38,098 nt of DNA from an uncultured Oscillospiraceae bacterium (GTDB taxonomy: Bacteria > Bacillota > Clostridia > Oscillospirales > Oscillospiraceae): NCBI GenBank assembly GCA_944386985.1, contig CALXDD010000030.1, positions 1 to 38,098 on the forward strand, given 5' to 3'. The stretch's first letter is position 1. Every line of letters starts with the position of its first letter. Below the pieces are notes generated by a model. That model searched no databases and was not told where the DNA came from. It saw only the letters and a program-made list of their open reading frames with translations. This document shows positions 23,981-33,389 of the stretch, in pieces. The translations under genes were made by a program, and so were the position numbers.

Positions 23981-24637
23981 TTACGCGGGCTTGAAGTTGT
24001 GGGCCTCCTGGAGCACCATGTCCTTGACCTTCATGAGGCGGGTGATGTTGCCGCGCTCATTTTCGTCCAGCTTCATGGTGATATACTTGATCTTCTCCTG
24101 CATCTCAGGAATCATCACATATTCCAGGGCGTTTACCCGGCGGCGGGTCTTCTCGATATCCTCCGCCAGAAGCTGCATGGTCTTCTCCACCTCGGCCAGC
24201 TCCAGCATGTCCTGGAACACCCGGTTCAGGGCGTCCACCGCGCTATCCAGCTCACCGCTGGTCTGGGCGAAGCCGTAGGGATAGACCTCCGTGGGGTCCT
24301 CGTTGCGGGTGTGGAACTCGTACACCGGCACGTTGACGCTCATGACGTTCTTGAACTTCATGTCCAGCTCCACGCTCTGCTTGGGATACAAAAGCGCCTG
24401 CTCCAGCATCTCCGGACCCATGATGGCCGAGGCCACCGTGAAGGCGGCGTTGGCCTCCTCCAGGCCCTTCTCCACCTTGGCACGCAGCTCCCGGTTCTTC
24501 CGCACGATCTCCAAAAACTGCTTCATCAGCTCATCCCGCTTATCCTTCAGCAGCTTGTGGCCCCGGGTGGCGGTTTTCAGCCGCCCCTTCAGCCGCGTCA
24601 GCTCCATTCTGGTGGGATTGATGGTGGCTGTCGCCAT
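23981..24637 (-). CDS. ntpD: V/A-type ATPase subunit D (central stalk)
   Basis: Rotor shaft subunit of 218 residues that transmits rotation between the membrane ring and the A3B3 head. Two long helices at the N- and C-terminal ends form an antiparallel coiled coil. The start region NPTRMELTRLKGRLKTATRGHKLLKDKRDEL is split here by its conserved motifs: NPTRMEL, LKGRLKTA and GHKLLKDKRDEL, all typical of subunit D. The end has TRRRVNALEYVMIPEM, also family-like. AAGGAGGTG stands before the ATG. It is the last gene of the operon, 32 bases after subunit B, and is followed by a hairpin terminator. Confidence 0.96.
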   Translation of the reverse strand: MATATINPTRMELTRLKGRLKTATRGHKLLKDKRDELMKQFLEIVRKNRELRAKVEKGLEEANAAFTVASAIMGPEMLEQALLYPKQSVELDMKFKNVMSVNVPVYEFHTRNEDPTEVYPYGFAQTSGELDSAVDALNRVFQDMLELAEVEKTMQLLAEDIEKTRRRVNALEYVMIPEMQEKIKYITMKLDENERGNITRLMKVKDMVLQEAHNFKPA

Positions 24638-24669
24638 AGGTTCACCTCCTTCTCTTCGAGGCTATGATC

Positions 24670-26046
24670 TCAGTCCTTCTTGGGCCAGTACTTGTCGATC
24701 ATATCCTGCTTGATGCGCTTGAGCTCACTCTTGGGCAGGATGGAAAGCAGCTCCCAGCCCAGATCCAGGGTCTCCTCAATGGAGCGGTTCTCCTCAAAGC
24801 CCTGGGACACATAGCGCTTTTCAAACTCGTCGGCAAACTTGGCGTACAGCAGATCTGTGGGGCTCAGGGCAGCCTCGCCCAGGATGGTCATCAGCTCCTT
24901 GGCCTCCTTACCGGAGGCGTAAGCCGCGAACAGCTGGTTCATGGTGGAGGCGTGGTCCTCACGGGTCTTGCCCACGCCGATACCCTTATCCTTCAGACGG
25001 CTCAGGGAGGGCAGCACGTCCACCGGGGGCAGGATGCCCTTGCGGTAGAGGTCACGGGAGAGGATGATCTGCCCCTCGGTGATATAGCCGGTGAGGTCGG
25101 GGATGGGGTGGGTCTTGTCGTCCTCGGGCATGGTGAGGATGGGGATCATGGTGATGGAGCCCTCGTAGCCCAGCTTCCGGCCGGCCCGCTCATACATGGT
25201 GGCAAGGTCGGTGTACAGGTAGCCGGGGTAGCCGCGGCGGCCGGGAACTTCCTTCCGGGCGGCGGAGACCTCACGGAGGGCCTCGGCGTAGTTGGTGATA
25301 TCCGTCAGGATGACCAGCACATGCATGCCCTTCTCAAAGGCCAGATACTCCGCGGCGGTAAGAGCCATACGGGGGGTGGCGATACGCTCGACGGCGGGGT
25401 CGTTGGCCAGGTTCGTGAACAGCACGGTACGGTCGATGGCGCCGGTGCGCTTGAACTCATTGACGAAATACTCCGACTCCTCAAAGGTGATGCCGATGGC
25501 GGCGAAGACCACGGCGAAGTTGGCCTCGCCTCCCAGCACCTTGGCCTGACGGGCGATCTGGGCCGCCAGCTGGGCGTGGGGCAGGCCGGAGCCGGAGAAA
25601 ATGGGCAGCTTCTGGCCGCGGACCAGGGTGTTCAGACCGTCGATGGTAGACACGCCGGTCTGGATAAACTCGTTGGGGTAGTCCCGGGCGGCGGGATTCA
25701 TGGGCAGGCCGTTGATATCCTTGTGGGCCTCGGGCAAAATAGCGGGGCCGCCGTCGATGGGCTGACCCATGCCGTTGAACACGCGGCCCAGCATGTCGCC
25801 GCTGACCGCCAGCTCCAGGGGATGGCCCAAAAAGCGGATCTTGGAGTCCCGGAGATTGATGCCGGCGCTGCTCTCAAACAGCTGCACCACGGCGGTGTCG
25901 CCGTTGACCTCCAGCACCTTGCAGCGACGGATGGAACCGTCGTGGAGCTCGATCTCGGCCAGCTCGTCGTAGGTGACGCCCTCCACCTCGTGGACCACCA
26001 TCAGAGGTCCGGAGACCTCATGGATGGTACGATATTCCTTCATCAT
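24670..26046 (-). CDS. ntpB: V/A-type ATPase subunit B (non-catalytic)
   Basis: Regulatory subunit of the A3B3 hexamer, 458 residues. It opens with [17 protein letters not shown] and contains [19 protein letters not shown] in place of a true P-loop, as expected for the non-catalytic subunit. Other conserved stretches are [49 protein letters not shown] and [13 protein letters not shown]. Two ATG codons stand in tandem, and the first overlaps the subunit A stop codon (ATGATGA), so translation is coupled to subunit A. No odd features. Confidence 0.97.
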   Translation of the reverse strand: MMKEYRTIHEVSGPLMVVHEVEGVTYDELAEIELHDGSIRRCKVLEVNGDTAVVQLFESSAGINLRDSKIRFLGHPLELAVSGDMLGRVFNGMGQPIDGGPAILPEAHKDINGLPMNPAARDYPNEFIQTGVSTIDGLNTLVRGQKLPIFSGSGLPHAQLAAQIARQAKVLGGEANFAVVFAAIGITFEESEYFVNEFKRTGAIDRTVLFTNLANDPAVERIATPRMALTAAEYLAFEKGMHVLVILTDITNYAEALREVSAARKEVPGRRGYPGYLYTDLATMYERAGRKLGYEGSITMIPILTMPEDDKTHPIPDLTGYITEGQIILSRDLYRKGILPPVDVLPSLSRLKDKGIGVGKTREDHASTMNQLFAAYASGKEAKELMTILGEAALSPTDLLYAKFADEFEKRYVSQGFEENRSIEETLDLGWELLSILPKSELKRIKQDMIDKYWPKKD

Positions 26047-27821
26047 TCGTCCTCACCGCCTTTCTCCGCAATGGCGGTAATCTCCGCCTCCATCTTGTCA
26101 TGGATGGCGGCGTACTCCGCCCGATATTTCTCCTCCTCCACGAACTTGGCGCGGCCGATGTCCTCCTTGGCGGAGATGGACAGCAGGGCCTGGAGGTCGG
26201 CGCCCTTGGCGACGGCGTCCCGGGCCAGCTTGTCGTAGTCGAGGATCAGGGCCAGCAGGCGCTCCTGCCGGTCGAAGCTGGAGTAGCAGTCCACATCCAT
26301 AAAGGCGTTTTGCTGCAGGAAGTCCTCGCGGACCATCTTGGCCGTCTCCAGCGTCAGCTGATCGTTGGGCCCCAGGGAGTCCTTACCAACCAGCTTCACG
26401 ATCTCGTCCAGCTCGGCCTCCTCCTGGAGAATGCTCATGGCCTTGTTCCGGTCCACCATGAACTGGGAGCCGAGGTGCTCGTCAAACCAGGGCTTCATGG
26501 TGTCGAGATACAGGCTGTAGGAGTTCAGCCAGTTGATGGCGGGGAAGTGGCGGCGGTAGGCCAGGGACGCGTCCAGAGACCAGAACACCTTGACGATGCG
26601 CATGGTGCCCTGGGAGACAGGCTCGGAGAGGTCGCCGCCCGGAGGGGACACGGCGCCCACGGCGGTGAGGGAGCCGGTGCGCTCGTCGCTGCCCATGCAC
26701 TGCACCACGCCGGCACGCTCATAGAACTGGGCCAGACGGGAGGCAAGGTAGGCGGGGTAGCCCTCTTCACCGGGCATCTCCTCAAGCCGGCCGGACATCT
26801 CACGGAGGGCCTCGGCCCAGCGGGAGGTGGAGTCGGCGATGACGGCCACATCGTAGCCCATGTCGCGGAAATACTCGGCGATGGTGATACCGGTATACAC
26901 AGAGGCCTCACGGGCGGCCACGGGCATATCGGAGGTGTTGGCGATCAGAACGGTACGCTTCATCAGCGTCTCGCCGGTGCGGGGGTCGGTGAGTTCAGGG
27001 AACTCACGGAGCACGTCGGTCATCTCGTTGCCCCGCTCGCCGCAGCCCACATACACCACGATATCCACATCGGACCACTTGGCCAGCTGGTGCTGGACCA
27101 CGGTCTTGCCGGAGCCGAAGGGGCCGGGGACGGCGGCGGTGCCGCCCTTGGCGATGGGGAACATGGTGTCGATGATCCGCTGGCCGGACTGGAGGGGGGT
27201 GATGGGGTTGTGCTTTTTCTTATAGGGCCGGCCCACGCGGACAGGCCACTTCTGGACCATGGTAAGCTCACGGAGCTCGCCCTTCTCGGTGCGGATCTTG
27301 GCGACGACCTCATCGACGATGTAGTCGCCGGGCTTGATGACCCACTCCACGGTGCCGGAGACGCCGTTGGGGACCATGATCTTGTGGAGCACCACGCTGG
27401 TCTCGGGGACGGTGCCCAGGATATCGCCGGCCACCACGCTGTCGCCCACCTTGGCCACAGGGGTGTAGGCCCACTTCTTCTCCCGGCTGAGGGCGGGAAC
27501 CTCCACGCCGCGGGCCAGGTTGGAGCCGATCTTCTTGACGATCTCCTCCAGGGGGCGCTGAATGCCGTCGTAGATATTCTCAATGATACCGGGGCCCAGC
27601 TCCACGCTCAAAGGAGCGCCGGTGGACACCACGGCGGCGCCGGGGCCCAGGCCGGAGGTCTCCTCGTAGACCTGAATGGAGGCCTGGTCGCCGGTCATAT
27701 TCAGGATCTCGCCGATCAGCCGCTGCTCGCCCACGCGGACCACGTCCGCCATGTTGGCGTCGGCCAGGCCGTCGGCGACCACCAGAGGTCCGGAAACCTT
27801 GATAATCTTGCCTTGACTCAA
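26043..27821 (-). CDS. ntpA: V/A-type ATPase subunit A (catalytic)
   Basis: ATP-hydrolysing subunit of the A3B3 head, about 592 residues. Walker A is [17 protein letters not shown] near 232-248, a form specific to V/A ATPases. Further conserved parts are [35 protein letters not shown] and [17 protein letters not shown]. The large A-specific insertion is present near residues 110-200. The start is uncertain. The family usually begins near [14 protein letters not shown], which here needs a TTG at 27821; a GTG at 27830 is in frame. Neither has well-placed Shine-Dalgarno spacing. A modular hairpin array of about 270 bases lies between this gene and subunit F, so initiation may depend on that leader. 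Confidence 0.96.
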   Translation of the reverse strand: MSQGKIIKVSGPLVVADGLADANMADVVRVGEQRLIGEILNMTGDQASIQVYEETSGLGPGAAVVSTGAPLSVELGPGIIENIYDGIQRPLEEIVKKIGSNLARGVEVPALSREKKWAYTPVAKVGDSVVAGDILGTVPETSVVLHKIMVPNGVSGTVEWVIKPGDYIVDEVVAKIRTEKGELRELTMVQKWPVRVGRPYKKKHNPITPLQSGQRIIDTMFPIAKGGTAAVPGPFGSGKTVVQHQLAKWSDVDIVVYVGCGERGNEMTDVLREFPELTDPRTGETLMKRTVLIANTSDMPVAAREASVYTGITIAEYFRDMGYDVAVIADSTSRWAEALREMSGRLEEMPGEEGYPAYLASRLAQFYERAGVVQCMGSDERTGSLTAVGAVSPPGGDLSEPVSQGTMRIVKVFWSLDASLAYRRHFPAINWLNSYSLYLDTMKPWFDEHLGSQFMVDRNKAMSILQEEAELDEIVKLVGKDSLGPNDQLTLETAKMVREDFLQQNAFMDVDCYSSFDRQERLLALILDYDKLARDAVAKGADLQALLSISAKEDIGRAKFVEEEKYRAEYAAIHDKMEAEITAIAEKGGEDE

Positions 27822-27886
27822 GCTTTTCACTGCCTTTCTTCGTATAGTGAGGGGTGGAGGAACAAACTCCCGCATCCCATCCCCAA

Positions 27887-28158
27887 GGGGCCGCAGCCCC
27901 CAATCCCTGAGGTGCGGTCTCCTCGCGGCATAGCCGCTGTGGCCTACGCTACAAACATGCCACTGGCATGTTTGCTTAACGCTGCGGGGCACAGCCCCCG
28001 GTTCTTTCGCCCCCAGGCGAAAGAAGAAATTTCAATCATTTTTCCAAGGACATGCGCCTTGGAAAAATACGTTGACCCCAGCCGCCCTGGGCGGCGTCGC
28101 CAGTGACCGATGTCACTGGTGAGGGGGGAGGTCGAGGGGGGACGCAGTCCCCCTTCGA
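27887..28158 (-). repeat. Modular hairpin array, copy 2 (subunit F-A gap)
   Basis: Read along transcription the array starts six bases after the subunit F stop. It holds H1 (28132-28158), H2 (28099-28121, stem CCAGTGAC), H3 (28081-28095, GCCGCCCTGGGCGGC), H4 (28040-28068, TTTTTCCAAGG arms with loop CGCATGT) and H5 (28002-28026, TTCTTTCGCC/GGCGAAAGAA). H6 (27985-28000) follows. This copy then continues with extra palindromes not seen in copy 1: an 11-base CAAACATGCCA/TGGCATGTTTG at 27952-27974 and GGGGCCGCAGCCCC at 27887-27900. The array fills most of the 343-base gap inside the ATPase operon. Confidence 0.9.
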
Positions 28159-28164
28159 AAACCG

Positions 28165-28473
28165 TCAGCTGATGTCCGCTCCCACGGCTCTCTCCACAGC
28201 GCTCTGGAGGGCGGCCTGCCCGAGACCCAGAGAGCCGGTCTTGCCGGGAATCAGGATCACCGCCGGGGTGACGGAATCCTTGTAGCGATCCACCTCGCCG
28301 CTGATGAGCTGGGCCAGCTGCTCCGTAATGTAGATCACCGCGTAGTTCTCCTTGGCAAGGCGGTGGAGGGTGTGGCGGGCGGTGTCCGCATCCTCGGCAA
28401 ACACCACCTCCAGTCCCAGGGCCTTGAAGCCAAGGACGCTGTCCCTGTCGCCCAATACCGCGATCTTATACAT
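28165..28473 (-). CDS. ntpG: V/A-type ATPase subunit F
   Basis: Small central-stalk subunit of 102 residues that binds subunit D and can regulate activity. It starts MYKIAVLGDRDSVLGFKALG, a typical subunit F opening. It continues with YAVIYITEQLAQLI and PAVILIPGKTGSLGLG, which match the family core. The ATG at 28473 lies inside the end of the subunit C gene (8-base overlap), with only a weak GTGAGAG upstream, so coupled translation is likely. A hairpin array starts right after its stop codon. The name ntpG follows Enterococcus usage; the subunit itself is called F. Confidence 0.95.
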   Translation of the reverse strand: MYKIAVLGDRDSVLGFKALGLEVVFAEDADTARHTLHRLAKENYAVIYITEQLAQLISGEVDRYKDSVTPAVILIPGKTGSLGLGQAALQSAVERAVGADIS

Positions 28474-29470
28474 AGCTCTCACGCAACCTTTCCCGGATCA
28501 TCTCGCCGCTGATGCCGGCCATCCGGCCGCTCATGATAACCCGAACGGCGGTGAACTCGATCTCCTTGGCCACCAGATAGGCGATGACCACCTCCACGCC
28601 GAAGGGGATCTGCTTGGCGGAGGCCGCCATCTCGGTGACCGCGTCGTCGCAGGCCTTCTCAAAGGCGGTGAGACTGCCGCCGGACACGGCGGCCCCTCCG
28701 GCCTCCGCCGCGGCGCGCAGGAAGGTGGGCCGGTAGAGCTCCTCCAAATTGCCGCTGAGAGCGGCGGTGGCAACGGACTCCGGCGACACGGTGCCGCCGG
28801 GGAAGAGCACCCGGCGGAGGAAATCCCCGCCCTTGTGCATCCGGGAGGCCCGGACGGCGCTGCGGAGATTGGCCGCGTCAATGGTGGCCTGAACATACCG
28901 GCGGAGGAACTCGCTGCCGGCGGCCTCGGCGGCCTGGAGCATCTCCTTAAAATAGGCCCTGTCCAAAATGGTGTCGCCGCGCTGGGGGTCTCCGGTGGTG
29001 CTGAGCACCTCGGAGGCCTCCGTCAGCGCCGCGGCCATCACCGGGGGCAGAAGGTCCGCATGGCCCTCCTCCACCGCCCCGATGAGACGGCTGCGCTCCA
29101 CACGGCCCGCGTCCACCAGCAGCTGCCTGGCGTCCACGCCCATGGCCCGGGCCTTCAGCAGCACCTTCACATTGTGGTAGTCGTACTTCACCTTGAACAC
29201 GTCCACCACCGCCTTGTCCGGCACGAACCGGTACAGCTCCCGGAAGGTCTTCTCCCGCTCGGCGGCCAGGGCGTCGTTCAGCGCCTTTTCACTGGAGGGG
29301 GAGAACTCGTCGTAGCCGATCTCCTGCAGCACCTTGGCCGCGTCGGCGGCGGAGGGCGCATCGATCATCCGGTCCATCCGGGCCGACGTGAGAATGCTGT
29401 TCTCCCGGGCCCGCAGCCAGGTGGAAATAAACAGGTAATCGGTGTCACGCAATGCTTTCACATGTGCCAA
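28466..29470 (-). CDS. ntpC: V/A-type ATPase subunit C (d-type, ring adaptor)
   Basis: Subunit that links the rotor shaft to the membrane ring, 334 residues, mainly helical. Conserved-looking parts are YLFISTWLRARENSILTS, VDVFKVKYDYHNVKVLLKAR and a C-terminal IEFTAVRVIMSGRMAGISGE. The last motif is typical of the family. The start is most likely TTG at 29470, because AAAGGAGG stands at good distance before it; no ATG fits as well. The gene overlaps subunit F at its end. It lies 51 bases after subunit E in the operon. Confidence 0.94.
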   Translation of the reverse strand: MAHVKALRDTDYLFISTWLRARENSILTSARMDRMIDAPSAADAAKVLQEIGYDEFSPSSEKALNDALAAEREKTFRELYRFVPDKAVVDVFKVKYDYHNVKVLLKARAMGVDARQLLVDAGRVERSRLIGAVEEGHADLLPPVMAAALTEASEVLSTTGDPQRGDTILDRAYFKEMLQAAEAAGSEFLRRYVQATIDAANLRSAVRASRMHKGGDFLRRVLFPGGTVSPESVATAALSGNLEELYRPTFLRAAAEAGGAAVSGGSLTAFEKACDDAVTEMAASAKQIPFGVEVVIAYLVAKEIEFTAVRVIMSGRMAGISGEMIRERLRESYV

Positions 29471-29521
29471 AAGCCATCCTCCTTTCTCGATGTTGAGAGT
29501 GTTTCGTCTCGGACGGCTTGG

Positions 29522-30238
29522 TCAGCGAAACAACACCTTGGCGACGTCCGCCGCCATGTTCTCGCGCAGCATGCGCAGCTGGGTCTCAAAGGCACAGTTG
29601 ATCTCCACGCTGCCGTCCCGCAGGATGAGACCGCCGGTGATGTCCCGGGTCTCCTCCGCCAGGGTCAGCATGGCGGTGCCCTGGAGGATGGCGTTGGCGC
29701 CGGTGACCACCTTGTCGATGATCTTCCCCGCCTTGGACTCCTTCAGCTCCTGAGGGAGATTGGGGGCCACGCTCTTGGCCAGGATCTGGTTGGCCCGGGC
29801 GACCACCTTAGCCCCCACGGCGTCCCGATCCCGCTGATTGAGGAGCACCTCCTCCCGGCCGGTCTGGGCCGAGGAGGCCGCGATGCGGGCCAGAAGATCC
29901 ACATACTCCTCCTCCGGCAGGCTCAGCAGCCGCTGCTTGGCCTGGGCAAAGGCCTTCTCGATGCACGCCTGCTTCTGAGCCAGGATCAGCTTCCTGGCCT
30001 CCATCTCCGCCGCGCCCTCCAGGCGCTGCCGGCGCTGCTCTGCCGCCTTCCGGGCATCTGCCCGGGCCTTCTCCGCCGCCTGGGCGGCCTCGGCCTGGTA
30101 CTGCCCGCGGATGGCGGAGGCCTTCTCCTCCGCCTGGGCGGCGATGGCGGCAATGTCGGCCTGGGCGTCCTGCTCAATGCGCGCGGTAATTTTTTCGATT
30201 CCGTTCATGTAGCTTGTTACCGCCTTTCCCTTGTTCAT
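29522..30238 (-). CDS. ntpE: V/A-type ATPase subunit E (peripheral stalk)
   Basis: Peripheral-stalk subunit that pairs with subunit H/G and holds the head still. It is 238 residues from the first ATG. Residues 10-115 form a long alanine- and glutamate-rich coiled coil (ITARIEQDAQADIAAIAAQA, LEGAAEMEARKLILAQKQA). The C-terminal globular domain includes TGGLILRDGSVEINCAFETQ, a family feature. Two starts are possible: ATG at 30238, preceded by GGAGGAACGC, and a second ATG ten codons later (MNGIEKITARI), which resembles the usual family start but has a weaker binding site. I chose the first. Confidence 0.92.
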   Translation of the reverse strand: MNKGKAVTSYMNGIEKITARIEQDAQADIAAIAAQAEEKASAIRGQYQAEAAQAAEKARADARKAAEQRRQRLEGAAEMEARKLILAQKQACIEKAFAQAKQRLLSLPEEEYVDLLARIAASSAQTGREEVLLNQRDRDAVGAKVVARANQILAKSVAPNLPQELKESKAGKIIDKVVTGANAILQGTAMLTLAEETRDITGGLILRDGSVEINCAFETQLRMLRENMAADVAKVLFR

Positions 30239-30287
30239 GCGTTCCTCCGGGCCGCCCGGCCCGGATTGCCTCTGTGCCGCCGGCTGC

Positions 30288-30779
30288 TTACAGCGCGTTC
30301 ATCAGCAGCAGGATGGTGGCCAGCAGGGAAAGGATGGCGTAGAACTCCACGATGCCGCAGAGGATGATGCCCTTGGTGGCCTCCTCGGGGCGCTTGGCCA
30401 CGATGTTGATGGAGGCGGCGGCCACACGGCCCTGGAAAATGGCGCTGAGCCAGCCGCCCAGGGCGATGGGCAGGCAGGAGACGAAAATGGTCAGCCCCTG
30501 GGAGATGGTCAGCTGCTGCACACCGCTGCCGCCGAACACGCCGAGGGTCAGCAGAACGAAGAACCAGGCCACCATGCCGTACAGGCCCTGGGTACCGGGG
30601 AGCACCTGCAGGATCAGGCACTTGGAGAAGTTCTCAGGGGCCTCGCTGATGACGCCGGTAGCGGCTTCGCCCACCAGGCCGGTGCCCTTGGCGGAGCCCA
30701 CGCAGCACAGGCCAACCGCCAGCGCCGCGCCCAGGAATGCCAGACCAATCCCACCAAATAACTCGATAAAAGCTGCCAT
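30288..30779 (-). CDS. ntpK: V/A-type ATPase subunit K (membrane rotor ring)
   Basis: The ion-carrying ring subunit, 163 residues, four transmembrane helices formed by two fused hairpins. The second hairpin has E145 in GIVEFYAIL, the ion-binding glutamate; the first hairpin has no such acid. L60, T63 and Q64 lie in LPGTQGLYG, Q116 in IFQGRVAAA, and Y67 follows. These match, with the same spacing, the sodium ligands L61, T64, Q65, Q110 and E139 and the supporting Y68 of Enterococcus hirae NtpK. The ring is therefore predicted to carry Na+. AAGGAGG precedes the ATG. Its start lies one base beyond the end of subunit I. Confidence 0.96.
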   Translation of the reverse strand: MAAFIELFGGIGLAFLGAALAVGLCCVGSAKGTGLVGEAATGVISEAPENFSKCLILQVLPGTQGLYGMVAWFFVLLTLGVFGGSGVQQLTISQGLTIFVSCLPIALGGWLSAIFQGRVAAASINIVAKRPEEATKGIILCGIVEFYAILSLLATILLLMNAL

Positions 30780-30780
30780 G

Positions 30781-32733
30781 TTACTGTTCCTCCTTGATTA
30801 CATCAACATATTTTGTTTGGATTGCCAGGGGCTGATAGGGCTTGCCGCCCTCTTGATAAAACCGGTTGAAAAACTCCAGGCACTGCAGGCGCAGGTCGTG
30901 GACATAGCAGCCCAGCAGGTTCAGCGCCAGGTTCAGTGCGTTGCCGATGATGGACACGATGACAAACAGGATCACGCTGCCGAAGGTGGCGCCCAGGGTG
31001 TTGAACACCGAGGCGATCACGCTGCCCGACAGCATCAGGGCCATCAGACGGACATAGGAGAGGATATCACTGAAAAACCCGGTGACGCCGTTGTACACCA
31101 GCCCCACCAGGGAGGCGACCTTCCCCAGGCCCTTGGCCTTCCGGGTACCGCCGAACACCAGCATCAGCCCGCCGATGGTCAGCACCACCGGCACGCCGGC
31201 CACAGTGCCGATGCCGAAGATGGCCAGGCCCACGCCGGCCAGGATAATCCACCAGGTGATCTCGTCGAAGAGGGCGTCGATGAAGTTGCCCTCCTGGATC
31301 TTTTTCACCACACTGACGGTCATGCCCGTCACCACCTGGATGGCGCCCAGCACCAGGGAGCCCAGCATGATGGCCACCGTGTCATCCAGGGGGGTGAACA
31401 GGGCCGGCATGGCAAAGGTGCTGTCGGGGTTGATGATCTTCAGCAGCTGGGGGATAAAGTCCCCGAAGAAGCCGCCGGTCATGGCGCCCACAATGAAGGT
31501 GCTGATCCCGCACAGCAGCACCAGCTCCATGAAGTTGCGGGTGCCGCCCTGGGGCTTGGCCTTCATCAGCACGAACAGGGCGCCCAGGATCATCAGAATC
31601 CCGTAGCCCATGTCCGCCATCATGATCCCGAAGAAGGTGATGAAGAAGGGGGCCATAAGGGGGTTGGGATCCACCCCGTTATAGGCGGGGAGGGAGTACA
31701 TCTCCGTCACTACGTTCATGGAGCGGCTGAGGGGCCCGTTTTTCAGCTTTACCGGCACCTGGGGATAATCCTCCTCGGTGGGATCCGACAGGGCATAGGC
31801 GCAGTCATACTCCGCCAGCAGCTTCTCCAGCCGCCCGGTCTCCGGCACGGGCACCCAGCCCTCCAGCACCAGCAGAGCCCCGCCGGTGAGCAGCCGCTCC
31901 TTGGCGGACTCCTTGGCGATGACCTGCTGCACCCGATCCTGGGCCACCAGCAGCTCCTGCCGGCGCTGGCCCAGGGCCTCCAGGGCCTCCAGCTCCCGCT
32001 GGCGCTCCGCCGCCGTCTCCTTCAGCTCTCCATCCAGCCGCCGGAGATTCTCCTCCGCCGTTCCGGTGAGCTCCTTGAGCTGGGCAAAGGAGAACCCAAA
32101 GCTCCGCAGAGCCTCCAGGGCCTTTGCCTCGCCGCTGCGGTGGCACAGCACCAGCAGGTACTGCTGCTCACGGTCGGCGGACAGGCGCTGGATCTCCACC
32201 GCCCCGGCCGCCTCCTCCACCGCGCCGCACAGGGTGGGGAAATCCACCGTGTTGGCCACGGTGCCCAGCCAGATCAGCACGGTTTTCGTCCCCTTCTGCT
32301 CCAGGGGGATCTGGTCATCCGCCCAGGGGCGCAGGGCCATCTGGTCGGCCTGCAGCCGGGTCTCCCGAGCGGTGCAGGCGCCGATGGCCTTGGCATGGGC
32401 GTTGATCTCCCGGGCCAGGGCCAGGGCCTGCTCCAGGGCCCCGGTGTCCAGCAGGGCCTCCTCGGCCATCTGCTCCCGGGGGGCGAACAGTCCGCCGCCC
32501 TTCTGGGGCGCATAGCGGTTCAGCGTCTCCAGCGCCTGCTTCAGCTCGGTCTGGGTGCTTCTGGCCTGGGGCAGGGCGGAGGTGTCCCGGTGCAGCAGCT
32601 GCCCCCAGTCCTCCTCCCCTGCGGAGGGTTCGCCCACTTCCACACAGCCTGCATGGAGCAGGCCGGCCATCAGCGCCTCCTTGTCCCGGTTGAGGGCGAT
32701 CAGCTGGAGCCGTTTCATCCTCACAATGGACAT
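30781..32733 (-). CDS. ntpI: V/A-type ATPase subunit I (a-type stator)
   Basis: Membrane stator that, with the K ring, forms the ion path; 650 residues. The N-terminal half is a soluble helical domain (starts SIVRMKRLQLIALNRDKEAL) with long coiled coils near 80-120 and 210-270. The C-terminal half from about residue 330 has seven to eight transmembrane helices, including PFFITFFGIMMADMGYGILM and SYVRLMALMLSGSVIASVF. The arginine in YVRLMAL is the expected essential residue facing the ring. The ATG overlaps the stop of the upstream gene by one base. Confidence 0.96.
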   Translation of the reverse strand: MSIVRMKRLQLIALNRDKEALMAGLLHAGCVEVGEPSAGEEDWGQLLHRDTSALPQARSTQTELKQALETLNRYAPQKGGGLFAPREQMAEEALLDTGALEQALALAREINAHAKAIGACTARETRLQADQMALRPWADDQIPLEQKGTKTVLIWLGTVANTVDFPTLCGAVEEAAGAVEIQRLSADREQQYLLVLCHRSGEAKALEALRSFGFSFAQLKELTGTAEENLRRLDGELKETAAERQRELEALEALGQRRQELLVAQDRVQQVIAKESAKERLLTGGALLVLEGWVPVPETGRLEKLLAEYDCAYALSDPTEEDYPQVPVKLKNGPLSRSMNVVTEMYSLPAYNGVDPNPLMAPFFITFFGIMMADMGYGILMILGALFVLMKAKPQGGTRNFMELVLLCGISTFIVGAMTGGFFGDFIPQLLKIINPDSTFAMPALFTPLDDTVAIMLGSLVLGAIQVVTGMTVSVVKKIQEGNFIDALFDEITWWIILAGVGLAIFGIGTVAGVPVVLTIGGLMLVFGGTRKAKGLGKVASLVGLVYNGVTGFFSDILSYVRLMALMLSGSVIASVFNTLGATFGSVILFVIVSIIGNALNLALNLLGCYVHDLRLQCLEFFNRFYQEGGKPYQPLAIQTKYVDVIKEEQ

Positions 32734-33047
32734 CAGCTCTCGACCACCCTTCTGACGATCATCTCAACCGCCTTCGCCATGTTGGCGTCGGCTGCGGCAG
32801 CGAGAGAGCGGCAGTCCTCCCCGGCAGCCGCCAGGATCTCCTGCCTCCGCTTTTCCGCCTGCTGCTCCGCCTCGCCCATCATCCGGGCGCTCTCGGCAGC
32901 AGCCTGCGTTTTCCCGTTCTCCAGCAGCGCGCGGCCCTCCCGTTCCGCCTCAGCCAACAGCTTTTGGGCGTTGACCTTGGCCTCCTGCCGGGCCTGATCC
33001 ATGGATTCCTCCACGCCGCGGATGGTGTTGATGCTTTCCAATGACAT
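32733..33047 (-). CDS. ntpF: V/A-type ATPase peripheral-stalk subunit H/G
   Basis: First gene of the operon, 104 residues, almost entirely one alanine-, glutamate- and arginine-rich coiled coil (AKVNAQKLLAEAEREGRALL, EAEQQAEKRRQEILAAAGE). It ends in a short conserved-type KAVEMIVRRVV helix. Length, composition and position before subunit I fit the peripheral-stalk partner of subunit E (called NtpF in Enterococcus, H or G elsewhere). AAGGCGGTGAAACA stands before the ATG, a modest ribosome binding site. It overlaps subunit I by one base. Confidence 0.9.
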   Translation of the reverse strand: MSLESINTIRGVEESMDQARQEAKVNAQKLLAEAEREGRALLENGKTQAAAESARMMGEAEQQAEKRRQEILAAAGEDCRSLAAAADANMAKAVEMIVRRVVES

Positions 33048-33091
33048 TGTTTCACCGCCTTCTTATACGGATTGTTTGCGCCCGGCGGACA

Positions 33092-33119
33092 GCCGGAACG
33101 CCCGGCGTTCCGCCGGCTC
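33092..33119 (-). other. Hairpin in the ATPase operon leader
   Basis: On the minus strand CGGAACGCC/GGCGTTCCG form a strong stem within the roughly 110-base leader, without a T tract. It may affect mRNA stability or translation; no riboswitch class is recognised. Confidence 0.5.
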
Positions 33120-33165
33120 TCAGAACTTTGTCGCCCTTCCATTTTTTGGGCATTCTGATTGCTTT

Positions 33166-33194
33166 ACTATACCACGATTTCAGCAGAGCAACAA
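33166..33194 (-). promoter_or_regulatory. Promoter of the V/A-ATPase operon
   Basis: On the minus strand TTGTTG (33189-33194), 17 bases and TATAGT (33166-33171). Upstream (33195-33335) is AT-rich DNA without a gene. Confidence 0.75.
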
Positions 33195-33334
33195 GGATAT
33201 TATGTCTGGAAAGCGTGATTTTTTACATACTGTACAAAAGAATTCTCATTTCTGTCACACATTTAACAAAGTGTTTTGCATGCCAACTTTTTCCTCTTTC
33301 CGCACTTCTGTAGAATTGAGGGAACTTTTTTCCT

Positions 33335-33369
33335 ACAAAAAATGGGACAGGGGGCAAAAGCCCCCTGTC
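33335..33369 (-). terminator. Terminator of the DUF4015-like gene
   Basis: A ten-base stem GACAGGGGGC/GCCCCCTGTC with a four-base loop is followed by ATTTTTTG on the minus strand, about 20 bases after the stop codon. Confidence 0.88.
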
Positions 33370-33389
33370 TAATTATGCACGCATTGTTT

